From: Tubiluchus corallicola
Taxonomy: Eukaryota; Priapulida; Priapulimorpha; Priapulimorphida; Tubiluchidae
Reading direction: 5' to 3'
NCBI GenBank assembly: GCA_030141605.1
Contig: JAQGDQ010000386.1
Span: 62,001 to 126,000 of the forward strand
Length of the DNA: 64,000 nucleotides
Under the pieces are notes generated by a model. It saw nothing but the letters and a program-made list of their open reading frames with translations. It was not told the origin of the DNA and ran no database searches. Both the position numbers and the translations under genes were made by a program. Below, in pieces: positions 39,211 to 50,419 of this stretch; within the stretch, counting starts at the first letter, position 1; every line of letters starts with the position of its first letter.

Positions 39211-42200
39211 GCGTGTGCCAGTGTGTGCACGTGTGTGTGTATTATACGGTGTACTTCGGAATGCTAAATATTTCGTTTACTAATACTTATCTGTGCCTTT
39301 TTTTACAGTTGGAAAAACAATACCTTGAGTTGGTGAACACGGATAATATACAAGGTTTGCATAATCGCTTTCACCTTTCCTTTCACCATAAAACTGTCCT
39401 TAACGTAGGTCACCTAACGCAGGTATTTTTTAACGTAGATCACCTATCTTACAGTGGTGCGAATAATTACGGTAATGATCGCTAGCCTTCAGTATCAAAA
39501 AACCTTCAATGGACGTAAACTGGCCGCATAAAAGAGTTTAAGTAACAGAATAATATGCAAAATTTTTGCTAAGGAGAAGAAAAAATCAATTATCAATAGA
39601 TTATATTGTTACGGAGGCACCTGTGTCGGGTCAGGTGTACCCCTCTACACGCCCTGCTTCCACGTCAGCAGCGACTCACCCCTTTCTTGTAGGTCCAGAC
39701 GTCTTGTTTGGGCCTACACGTGGTGTGAGAAGCCAGCTGACCTGGAATGCCAATATAAAAGCGTGTAGAGGTCATGAGCCTTGATTACTGACCTGAGTCA
39801 GTAATTACTGACATGAGTCACTACAGCCTTGATTTCTGACACAGGTGCTCCTCGGATGTAGTGCTGTTACTGGGTTAGTTAGTTATTTTTTGTGCATATG
39901 TATTTTGGTTCCTTATTTTTATTAGTGCTGTTAATAAACTCCGTACAGTGTAGTTTTTTGTGTATTTTGTTTTATGAGAGTTAGATGACACGCTATAACA
40001 GGTATAAGCTACTAGTTTACAGACATTAATTTAGCTAATTAACATTAACATTTGTAATTAAGTATCGGTTACACAACGATTATAAAATGGAACTTCATGA
40101 TGCGCAATATCAAGACCGCCATGCCATCTTGGAGTTCGACCCCCCTGGGTCGAATTCAGTCCAATATGAATAAATAAATTGTTTGTAATAGCTAACTAGA
40201 TACTAGTTGCTCTAGCGTGAGAAACATTCCTTTATCAGATGCTCTCATGGTACCAAATTTGTGTTGCCCGCTACCACATTGGTAACTAGCATTGAACTTT
40301 TATCAAATTTTTCTGGCGCCAAGCTGACAGTGTAAAAATATTTAAAATATTTATCATCAGCATCGCATCACCATTGGTAACTAGCATTAAACTTTTATCA
40401 AATTTTTCTGGCGCCAAGCTGACAGTGTAAAAATATTTAAAATATTTATCATCAGCATCGCATCACCGTTGGTAACTAGCATTAAACTTTTATCAAATTT
40501 TTCTGGCACCAAGCTAACAGTGTAAAAATATTGAAATTATTTATCGTCAGCATCGCACCACCATTGGTCTTCATCATCACCATTATTGCCATTAGTGACA
40601 ACTCGATTTAAAGAGAATACTGTTAAAATTTTGCTCAATTATAAGTATAATAACGTAAATTTCATTTGAACAAGAAAAACTTATGGCTAATGTGCTGTCA
40701 TCTATAGAAGCCCCTTGTTAATTAAATCACTGTATTTAATGCGTTTACAAATATTCATGATCATTTTCCTCGTCGTCATGGTCATTGCCGTCATCATCAT
40801 CCTATTGTCGTCAACGTCATCATCACCATCATCAACAACAACATCAATATCATCATCATCGTCATCATCATCATTATCATCATCATCATCATTGATTCGT
40901 TATGTTAATTTTATAGCTTATAAAAGGCTGACACAGTAGCAGTGTGTACATTGTAATATACACACCAAGAATATTGCCATGTTACTTCTTTTTTACTGCT
41001 TCCTTTACTTTCTTAGATGAATGTTTTGAAGTTGACTTTCCCTTCAAAAGCGATGTTGATTATTACCAGAAGGACAATGCCTTTCAAGGAGGAGGAAAAA
41101 CAGAACTTTCCTGTTGTGGTTGGGTCAAGGTCATGTCTTTGTCGGCAAGTGCAGGGCATTTTCTAACCCTCTGGTCTTACCACTTCGGTAATACAGCAGT
41201 CTGGATATCTCAAACAGTGAATACGCAAATCACATTCACTAGAGACCCTTATCAGTAAATACAATTTTTTTATCTTGTGTTTTCAGTTAAATGTTAGAAT
41301 GTCGAAGAATACTATAAGCAACGCCCCAAATTTAAATACGAAACAGAAATAAACTTCCGCAAATATTTTAAAAGATGAACGTTTAAGCACCTAATGTTGT
41401 TGCTGGTGGTGATGGTGCTGTTGTTGTTCCTATTGTTACTGTTTTTCTTATTGTTGTTGTTGTTATTGTTGCTGTTTCTGCTACCGCCGTTCCTATTTTT
41501 ACTGCCGTTTCCTTGCGAAAAACAGTGTGAATAACAACTCAGAATAAATCATTAAAATGTATAACAATAATGTATATCATTACATTCATAAATATCTATG
41601 TGATAATACTGTAAACATCTGTATATGTTTACATATATAGATATGAACCTTATTACCAAGATTCTTAAGTTTGTACATTTCGTAAAATTCTTAATTTTCT
41701 AATTCGCAACTTTGCAAATAACTAGGGAAAATGAACTTTTTCTGTGACTTAGTGAATACGTGGCAGAAAGAACTTTTATTATGCTTCCATCGCAACAACA
41801 CTAATATCACTTTCCCTTTTTAGTACAATCCTGGTTTTGTATACCAGCTATCTATTCTTCCAATCGTATAGTGTAAAGTGTTTTATATCTATATATTATA
41901 TAGATTGTATTTTAATTCAAGAGGTTCGCTTATTATTTATTTGCTGCAAGGCGATTTCATCACCTGGCTCCGAGGGCTTTAGATATGAGTCTATCAAGCA
42001 ATAACTTTATCTCTCAAGACTTTCACCTCGACCTTTGCGTTGTGAGTGAAGGTCTACTTCCCTCGAGCTTTCGAGCGTCGCTCCCGCAATTGAGCGTTTG
42101 TTAATTAATGCGATCCTGTCAGATTCGTATCACGGATATAGTGTTGCTTAACTCTGAACACACTTATATCATACATAAACTCAATTGTTATGTGTCAAAG

Positions 42201-43941
42201 TGAACTAGCTTTATTAGTTTACAAAGGTTACTCTTCCTAGGTAGCTTTACACGATTCGTCCTTATGCGCTTGTGACGCTTACAATTAATGTATAGCTCCC
42301 AAAAGACTCTTAAGTACTTCACTTGACAATTTCTCGAATATAGCACTTAAGGTGCTTATTGCATTACAATGTGAAATTCTTAATACGATACAATGTGAAC
42401 TCATGTGAACTACAGTAATGCAAAGTTACTCTCAGTTACAAATGCGTTAAGATTACTTAACTCTGCGGATTAACCACAATGCACCCTGTACACTTGGTCA
42501 ACTCCAGTTGGTATTATGAGACTCTCGTTGTCCAGTGCTCAGTCTATCGCTGAGTACGCAGAACTTTCCACGCTGGAATTGAACGATGCTGTCTCAGTTC
42601 CCTGTCAGATTCTCCTCTGATACGTGTGTGACTTCGTGTCGCACACACTCTCTCTCTCTTCGTGTTGTCTCATGGATCTTTCGTGCCCTGTGTTCCTAAA
42701 ACTCAGAGCTTATATTCCCGAAGAGCTGACTTTGCGAAATTCGCGCCAAACGCAATCAGGCGACAGGCGACTTCCCTGGACATCCCTGACATCCTTGGCA
42801 TCCCTGGACATCCGCTTCCAAACGATTTATGGTCAGCAAGGGTGGTCCTCGAATTCCTTTTGCTCGTGGGAACGATCCTGTAAGTCGGCAAATCTTCAGA
42901 ACTTCCTTTCCTTGACGTGGTCAAACGCCGATGAAGACTATCAATTCTCTTTTCAACAAACATTTACCTACCGCAGAGTTTCTGTTAATTACTTGTAACT
43001 ATGCATATAGCTATAAAAAACATTTCTGTCCTCACCTAACAATACCTATCTGCTTCCAGCATCCTAGTTGCCTTAAAGCGAACGATAAAACTCTTCATTT
43101 TTCACAGGTATGTTTTCGCTTTTACATCTCATTAAATCCGGGCTTATCAGCTGGGTGAGTTCTTACATCGATCAATAAATTTATTTTATAAAATCAGGGA
43201 GGCATGAGATTTATTACCAAATCATCGATTTATAAATTTATTCACCACACTACTTAATATAGAGTAGGCCTATAAATCAACAGGCATAGCAGCAACAACA
43301 ACAATAATAACAATAACAAATAATGTATGACAAAATTATTATAGCATACGTTAATGACAAAATGTTATTATGTGGTAGCAATAGCAGCAGCAGTAGCAAC
43401 AACAGTGACATTGATATCAACAGCAGTTTACTAGTAATGGTAATGGTGACAACAATGCAAAACAAGCTAAACAACAGCAGTGGTGGTAATGGTGGTAACT
43501 ATGATATTTGCTTTTTTTAGCTTTGTGCGAGGTTCCTATGATACACTTCATGATGACAAATGGCATTTCATCTGTACTACTTGGAGAAAATCCGATGGAC
43601 GGGGACAAATATACGTAGATGGAGTCTTAGTTGGCACTCGCAACATTTTAGCTGGGCAAACCATTGAAAGGGGCAAAAAGCTTGTCATTGGCCAAAAAGC
43701 GTACAGTAATCGTGGATTTGACTCAAATCTGGCCTTCAAAGGAAAAATTGCTGGTTGGAATTTCTATGATCGCGAACTGGCAGTAGAAGAAATCAAACAC
43801 TTGTTTCAATATTGTTACCATAGCGGTGGATATTGTTACCATAGTGGTGGAAACCATTGGAAGTGGGGTGATGTCAAGGATGGAGGTTTGCATGGTAGTG
43901 CTCATCTCAGCAATGATACACCTTCTTGTTTCGGTTTTTAA
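37486..43941 (+). CDS. Secreted PAN/apple-pentraxin protein, 4 exons
   Basis: Exons 37486-37848, 39309-39354, 41017-41254 and 43521-43941 join in one frame to 355 residues, with intron phases 0, 1 and 2. Residues 15-29 (FFSILICLIAGSYCA) form a signal peptide; Met8 is an alternative start. Residues 50-120 resemble a PAN/apple domain (ECAISCAEDETCRSINI, QCDLLKSRAIDEC). A short helical linker on the 46-bp exon follows. The remainder is a pentraxin-like fold split by an intron: CFEVDFPF, LSCCGWVKVMSL, WHFICTTWRKSDG (close to the pentraxin signature), IYVDGVLVG, KLVIGQKAYSNRGF, FKGKIAGWNFYDREL. The usual Gln/Asp calcium ligands before GFD are replaced, so calcium-dependent ligand binding is uncertain. 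The tail is Cys/Gly/His-rich and contains a 7-residue tandem duplication. Likely an extracellular recognition protein; ligand unknown. A donor 4 bases downstream of exon 1 (GTAAGT) is stronger but breaks the frame. Confidence 0.82.
37849..39308 (+). other. Intron 1 of the PAN/pentraxin gene
   Basis: Contains a degenerate CTGT-rich tract at 37920-37992 and a (TG)n microsatellite at 39159-39240. Otherwise AT-rich with no recognised element. Confidence 0.6.
39159..39240. repeat. (TG)n microsatellite
   Basis: About 40 TG-type dinucleotides with a few CG or CA interruptions. The Cys-Val repeat frame over it is an artefact. Confidence 0.95.
39607..40000 (+). mobile_element. Solo-LTR candidate (394 bp)
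   Basis: The block starts TGTTACGG and ends CTATAACA, giving TG...CA termini with a 5-bp inverted TGTTA/TAACA. It is GC-richer than its surroundings, has a TATA-like 'atataaaag' near 39750, direct 'actgac.tgagtca' repeats near 39785-39820, and an AATAAA near 39940. That order matches an LTR with U3, R and U5. No 4-6 bp target-site duplication is visible (tatat versus ggtat), which lowers confidence. It lies in intron 2 of the PAN/pentraxin gene. Confidence 0.5.
40277..40561. repeat. 95-bp tandem repeat, three copies
   Basis: Three consecutive units start at 40277, 40372 and 40467. Each contains 'ggtaactagcatt' and 'tttctggc.ccaagct'. The third copy is the most diverged. It lies in intron 2 of the PAN/pentraxin gene. 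Confidence 0.93.
40786..40893. repeat. TCA-rich microsatellite
   Basis: An interrupted (TCA)n/(TCG)n tract; the Ser-rich frame over it is an artefact. Confidence 0.9.
41255..43520 (+). other. Intron 3 of the PAN/pentraxin gene
   Basis: Contains a TTG/CTG-rich tract (41390-41510), a copy of the 41.9/47.2 kb repeat family (41930-43250), and CAG/AAC-rich simple sequence (43280-43500) immediately before the last exon. Confidence 0.6.
41930..43250 (+). repeat. Repeat family C, copy 1
   Basis: Aligns in the same order with 47225-48840. Shared landmarks are 'cctggct', 'cgcgttgtga'-like and 'tcccgcaattga' segments, 'ttaaggtgc', 'attacaatgtgaa', 'ccagtgctca', 'gagtacgcaga', 'ccacgctgg', then 'tatcagct' and 'gtgagttc' near the right end. 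The copies are diverged. The 86- to 124-codon frames inside (42624-42998 and its antisense) are not conserved with copy 2, so no protein is called. The element type is unknown; it is long and non-coding, like a large MITE or LTR. Confidence 0.72.
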
Positions 43942-44525
43942 GCAGCAAGATGTTGTGGAGAAAGAAAAGCTTTTCGATTAGCACAACCCAATTCACTCAA
44001 GAATTATCGCATTGTGTTGTGTTCAGATTTTCGAAACTAACGATATTAATCAGTTTTCATAATTTTTCAATTTTATCTTACGCCGGTGGGCATGTATAAA
44101 CCTGAGGCGCATTTTGTAGCACAATGCCTTAAATCTCCTATTGTCAGCCCTTTCACATTTTAGTCAGATTATCTTTGCCCTTGTGTTCGTGGTTATACTA
44201 AATTTTGATGATGTGATTATATATTATATGCAAGAGCTAAGATATATGAATCTATGCATACAGAATTTCAGCTCACTGATAATTATGGCGGTAAAGTTCT
44301 TATGCACTTGTAAACTATAAGTAAAATTTAACACTCCTAGCTAAAGGGAAAACCAGCCGTTCAGTTATAATTCAGCAAGTTCTGACTGGTTTCAATTGTA
44401 CTGCCATAATAATGGAAGCTTGTCGCTTGCTTAAACAATTACAAAGGAGACTGACCTCCTTACAATCAGTGGCGCAGGTAGCGCGCAATAATTCTGCTAT
44501 ACAATTCCGGCAATTTCTAGAAATC
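43942..44525. other. 3' flank of the PAN/pentraxin gene
   Basis: Probable 3' UTR and intergenic sequence. No perfect AATAAA lies in the first 150 bases after the stop, and no other feature was recognised. Confidence 0.4.
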
Positions 44526-46055
44526 ATACTGGTGGCATGGCTGCTATTTTGACAGTTGCTACTACGATTGTGTTTGGGCTAGAGTTTTTTTAAAAGTCGT
44601 CTTGTGTCTTACTTAGTCAGGCAGGGTAATAGATGCATTTATGTGAACTAAGGGGCGGGTTTGTGGTTATCCCAACTCTTGACGACTAAAGATGACTGTA
44701 TTGGTTCTTCTATTTTATAAATTGCGGTGTTTTTATCTTTATTATGATAAACTATGATAATCTAGTAAGAGGTTGTAATTGTGATTTCCTACTGGAGGAA
44801 AACATTGTTAACAATTGTGAATATAAATTGGAAGTAATCAGTAGAGTATGAATTAATACTTGCATTTGCAAAAGATTTGGATTATGTTTACTTCTTACAA
44901 ATTTCTAAGTTGGACCTTGTTTAAATGGAAACAAATGAGTTTAACTGAGCATTTCTCTTGATGTTTATTTTGGTTGTAATAAAGTGTGAACTCACCTTTG
45001 GAATATTGAAATTTAGATCTAGCTAAAGTGTATGGAAATAAGTTGTAACTTTTGGTTATCCTTGTTAAAAGCATTTATTGGAAAATAAAGTTGAAGTAAA
45101 ATCTGTGAAAGGTTTAAAAGCTTTAAAGATTAAGAGTATTTGTATTTATACGGACATTGTATTTAAGACAGTTTTTCAACTGATTAGCTGAGTCATGTCT
45201 ACTCTCTGTTTCCATGTATAAACAGCATTCAAAACAGTAATTCAAATTATAACATCTACTTAGAATTTATTATGCTACACATGTATAGCATATACTGGTG
45301 GCATGGCTGTTATTTTGACAGTTGCCACTATGATTGCGTTTGGGCTACAGTTTTTGTAAAAGTAGTCTTGTACCTTACTTAGTCAGGCAGGGTAATAGAT
45401 GCATTTATGTGAACAAAGATTCGGGTTTGTGGTTATCCCAACTCTTGACGATTAAAGATGAGTGTATTGGTTCTTGTATTTTATAAATTGCTGTGCTTTT
45501 ATCTTTATTATGATATACTGTGATAATCTAGTAAGAGGTTGTAATTGTGATTTCCTACTGGAAGAAAACATTGTTAACAATTGTGAATATAATTTGGAAG
45601 TAATGGCTAGAGTATGAATTAATACTTGCATTTGCAAAAAATTTGGATTATGTTTACTTCTTACAAATTTCTAAGTTGGACCCTGTTTAAATGGAAACAA
45701 ATGAGTTTAACTGAGCATTTCTCTCGGTGTTTATTTTGGTTGTAATAAAGTGTGAACTCACCTTTGGAATATTGAAATTTAGATCTAGCTAAAGTGTATG
45801 GAAATAAGTTGTAACTTTTGGTTATCCTTGTTAAAAACATTCATTGGAAAATAAAGTTGAAGTAAAATCTGTGAAAGGTTAAAAGCTTTAAAGATTAAGA
45901 GAAATCAAAATTCTGACATTGTATTTAAGACAGCTTTCAACTGATTAGCTGAGTCATGTCTACTCTCTGTTTCCATGTATAAACAGCATTCAAAACAGTA
46001 ATTCAAATTATAACATCTACTTAGAATTTATTATGCTACACATGTATATCATATA
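44526..46055. repeat. Tandem duplication of a 765-bp unit
   Basis: Bases 44526-45290 and 45291-46055 are head-to-tail copies. Both begin 'tactggtggcatggctg' and both end 'tatgctacacatgtata'. Differences are scattered substitutions and small indels. No coding potential was found, so it is a duplicated intergenic segment or a tandemly arranged non-autonomous element. Confidence 0.93.
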
Positions 46056-47224
46056 TAGTAATTAGTTTAGTACTTAAGCTATACCATCTGCTTGTGCAAA
46101 ATACTACTGTGTGTAATTTGAATAATTATTTTGTGTAAACAGAAATTCTTGTTTCTACTTTCATTTTTAGCATTTATTAGACTAAAATGGCCGCAACGTT
46201 AAATTGGTAAAGAACTGGAGTATAAAACAAATAAAAACACAACGCAATCGAGAGCAATTTTTTTTAACTTCTACTCATATAAGGGACAGTCAATCATATT
46301 CATAGAAAGAACTAATCCGTGTTCTGATTTTTAACAATAGGTGGACCTGATTTTTAACAACCAGTCAACCATCCAACCCAAATACAATCACGGTTTAATG
46401 AGATCGCCACTACAATTGCGCTCTAGTGGTAAAGTGTGTGTATACATGTAATATAATACAAGCATAGCGTAGGATTGATTCACGACTTTACAACTTCACA
46501 TGCGCGTTTGAGTTGCTGTCGGTGATTAGTACATGTGTTAACATCTCCGAATAAATGTTTTCATAGTTAAAAAAGTGGACATAGTTTACACATTTTAAGA
46601 CATAGTGAGGCCAAATAAAAACTACTTTTGTGGACAAAGCTGTTGAAAATTGTGTTAGTTTGTGATGTCATCAATAGTTGGGCTTGCCCGCCGTTAATTT
46701 AGTTTTTTATCTATTATTTAATTATCGGAAACGCTCTTATAATATTAATTGTGTTACCCACCTATAAAAAGTCATTGATGCGCGCACTTTCCACGTATTG
46801 TCTACATTGCACTTGAACTTCTGTACCGTTTTAGCGAAAGAACCACCTTTGTGAGATGATTCGTTTCTTAAGAATTTGTAATAAAGTTTGCTACTTTCAT
46901 GGGAATTAATAATAACACATCCGTGCTGTATCATTACAACAGCCAAAAAACTTAACTGGTTTACTAATTGCGTGCTTATTAATTTTCAGATGAAATAAAA
47001 GAAACGTGTCAACATATTAACGGCGATTTGATCGCGCATTTAAACAGTACTGTAACACTCATGCAAATGTCCTTGACGTGCAAGGGAAGATGCCTGCCAT
47101 TGCACAAACTGTGGTTAGTTTCTGACGTAAGCAATAGCTGTATGGCCGTGTCTTTAATACTATGGTCACTAGTACCAATTATCGTTGTCGTTATCATGTA
47201 ATATTAATCTCTCTAATTAATATT
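46056..47224. other. No gene recognised
   Basis: AT-rich intergenic sequence. About 46640-46730 resembles 6800-6890. Short minus-strand frames (46737-46946, 47009-47197) have no motif. Confidence 0.45.
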
Positions 47225-48840
47225 GATTCTTAACCTGGCTACTAGATAAGGCTATTCACAACCTGGCTACTAGAGCTTAAGATAAAGTCTATAGAGCAAT
47301 GATAACTTCTCACAAGACCGTTTCTATGACTCCGCGTTGTGAAAAGAGTCTTAATTCTCTAAAGCTTACTAGCAAAAGTTCCCGCAATTGAACTCGTAAA
47401 TTACTTAATGCACACGGCAAATCTCCAGATTCGTTTACAGAATTTAATGTTGCTTAACTGAAACACCTATAAGCATACTCAAACTATTCATTTAAGTTAA
47501 AGCGAAATCCGTTTATTGTTTACAACAATTACTCTTAGTCAACTAATATTACAATATTTGATCTTAATCGCCAAATACGCTCACAAGAGTTCCCGCAATT
47601 GAACTCGTAAATTACTTAATGCACACGGCAAATCTCCAGATTCGTTTACAGAATTTAATGTTGCTTAACTGAAACACCTATAAGCATACTCAAACTATTC
47701 ATTTAAGTTAAAGCGAAATCCGTTTATTGTTTACAACAATTACTCTTAGTCAACTAATATTACAATATTTGATCTTAATCGCCAAATACGCTCACAATTA
47801 ATAATTAGCTCCAAGAGACACTAATCAGATTCACTTAACTATTTCCTCGCTTCGCACTTAAGGTGCAAATTACAATGTGAAATATGCAATTACAATCAAC
47901 TACACTTTACACTTAAGGTGTCTATTACACTGTGAATTTACTATGCAGAGTTGCTCTCAAGTTACGATACGTTAAGATAACTTAACTTGGTGGAATGACC
48001 AATGATGACTGTTCAATTGGTCAATTCCAAATCCGTTGCAAGACTTGATTCGTAGATCCAGTGCTCAATTCGTTGAGTACGCAGATTCGATGTCCACGCT
48101 GGTCTTACGTTGTCTTTGCTTCTTCAATCTCTTCTCTCTCGGCACATGGTTAACCCACAACCACTCAGTTCCAACTCCCTCGCCGCCTCCTGTTCCTCAA
48201 GATCTCATCTTATGTACCCACGCGGAGATTTCATCACATTGCGTGCTAACGCTGCAATCTCTCGCAACCGCGTCCGCTTTAGCGGTAACGCCGTATAGTT
48301 GCAATAGTTCAAAGGTCACTCTGGGCTTGTAAGTTTTATAACCACCCAAGTGTTTTTCTAACACAGCTCCTTGCATGAGAAAACCGCTATCTGACTCTCC
48401 ATCCTTTCAGCATCTAACTTCCCAAGATTTCTCTTCGCTTCGCTTGGGCAATAAACTCCATTCAAGAAAAGAACCACTTTCTGCTTCTTCACAATTAGTT
48501 CAGTAACTCTGCATAATATAACATGAGTTTTATTATCTAACCACGCAATGTTATAAAAATCAGCTTCGCTTCTCCTAAACTCAAACACCTGTGACAAACT
48601 TTTACTCTCTAAATGAACACCTGTTCTATTACTTGTAAACACAAACTCTTGTGACGATAATTTCTTGCCTTACATTAAATATATGCTTTATCAGCTAAGT
48701 GAGTTCCCATATTCTCTTAATAAATTTATCTAATCCAATTAGGAGGTCTCTTTATCAACATAATCTAATGAAGTTGATAACTCCATTAATTAATCGCTTA
48801 ATTCATGATTCCGAAATTTATTCATAACAGCTGTGTTCGG
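47225..48840 (+). repeat. Repeat family C, copy 2
   Basis: This is the second diverged copy of the family at 41930-43250, in the same orientation. It differs by carrying an internal 210-bp perfect tandem duplication (47378-47797). The 94-codon minus-strand frame at 48358-48642 (KQKVVLFLNGVYCPSEAKR) is not shared with copy 1 and remains unexplained. Confidence 0.72.
47378..47797. repeat. Perfect 210-bp tandem duplication
   Basis: Copies 47378-47587 and 47588-47797 look identical throughout. This indicates a very recent duplication, or an assembly artefact. Confidence 0.93.
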
Positions 48841-49907
48841 TTGCTAAATAACTTTCGAAGCTAATTATTCAAATATAAGGAACAATTGTTAACTTTTATA
48901 GGCAAGAAAATGTATATTTTGGACAGTAAATTAAAATGAGATTAGTCTCAACAGTCATCCGGTCTGCCTTTAAATGTTACAGCAGAAATTTAGGTATACA
49001 AATTTATGATAGCAAGTTTGCAAGAAGTCTCTATGCACTTGTGGGTTACGTTACTTTTTTTAACAATTAACTTAATGTTTTAAATCTGTAATTGCGAAGC
49101 CATATTATAGTCAGTTTGCATAAATAAAAATAAATAATTATATAACCGGAAATATATAAAAATTATATATAATTATATAGAAAAATATACTCTTCGTTGC
49201 CGATATTGTTTTTTTAATTTGGAATAACTTTTTATAAGTTTGTATGTGATCTATTATTATTATGCCTTATCCCTGTTAGTCAATAAATTCAATTCAATTC
49301 AAGTTTGTTGCAAGTTTTCTCTCTGACAGCAAAGTCGTAAGTGTGAGCTGCTTTGTGTGAAACTGTCGGCAAATTATTGCTAACTCGGCAGCAGCTGCGA
49401 GTTAATTTACTATCCAGTGTGAACGTCTCGGTGAGTTACTCTCTATATTTCTCGCAGTGAATAGACAAAGAGAATGTCAGACAGTAACTCGCATCAGCTT
49501 TTGCTCTCCAATCTAAACAAGTTGCGAATAACTTAGCGGTAAAACTCGCTAGTCTGGATGCGCCATAGTAACATTAACAAAATTTCATTTTAAAACTTCA
49601 AATTAGAAATCAGTTTTCAGATTGTGACGTCACTGTAAGAACTCGCTTTTAGTAGTTTTTCTAAGGTTAAGATTATTAGGTTACATTCCAATCGCTATTG
49701 TTTGTGCTAAAAACTTTTTTGTAATAGAATCATCTGAGATTTTGCTGGAAAATGGAACTCAGATCACAAAATTCACTCGAAATTACAAGAACATCAGTTT
49801 TCTTATTCAATTGACAGGCGGATATTACAGCAATGTGCTAACAAATTAAATTAACTCGTTTAATTAAAAACTAACACCACTTTATCTTGGAGGAACAATT
49901 TTCAAAA
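48841..49907 (+). promoter_or_regulatory. Upstream region of CD225-like gene A
   Basis: The last 600 bases (about 49310-49907) align with 53985-54591 upstream of gene B, including 'cagtgtgaac' and 'atcatctgagattttg' blocks and the bases just before the ATG. The shared block is the likely promoter and 5' leader carried along in the duplication. No TATA box stands out. Confidence 0.5.
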
Positions 49908-50340
49908 ATGTCTGAGGAGCAAGTTGGACAAACACCACCTCCATATTCTGCACCTGGAATCAAAGGTGTAAGTATACAGGTTTAGTTATACCGCATGCTA
50001 CTTGACACTGAACACTGACGTTACTCCGAATAAGCATCTTTCTTAATTACCTAATACTGAAATCCAGTGCGTGGGATGAGTAGGTTATAGGTCTGTACAT
50101 TAATAAATCAATATGCGGCTTAAACAACCCCTTTGAAAATTGTTCAATCTCAGGGCACGAGATTTAAGCGTGAATATTACAACTTTGCTTCATTTTTTAA
50201 AATCTAAATTTCCTTTGTGGTTTGCCATTTTATTTGTACAATGTTAAATCAAGTTTACCACACGCCAATTAATAATAACAATAATAAATATGATGACGAT
50301 AATGATGATGATGATGATAATAAAAATAATAATAGTAACA

Positions 50341-50419
<79 letters not shown>

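Noticed and set aside
39566-39784. 72-codon plus-strand frame
   Set aside because: It falls in the solo-LTR candidate and has no recognisable domain.
42624-42998. 124-codon plus-strand frame and its antisense partner
   Set aside because: They lie in repeat family C and are not conserved in the second copy, with no domain or splice context.
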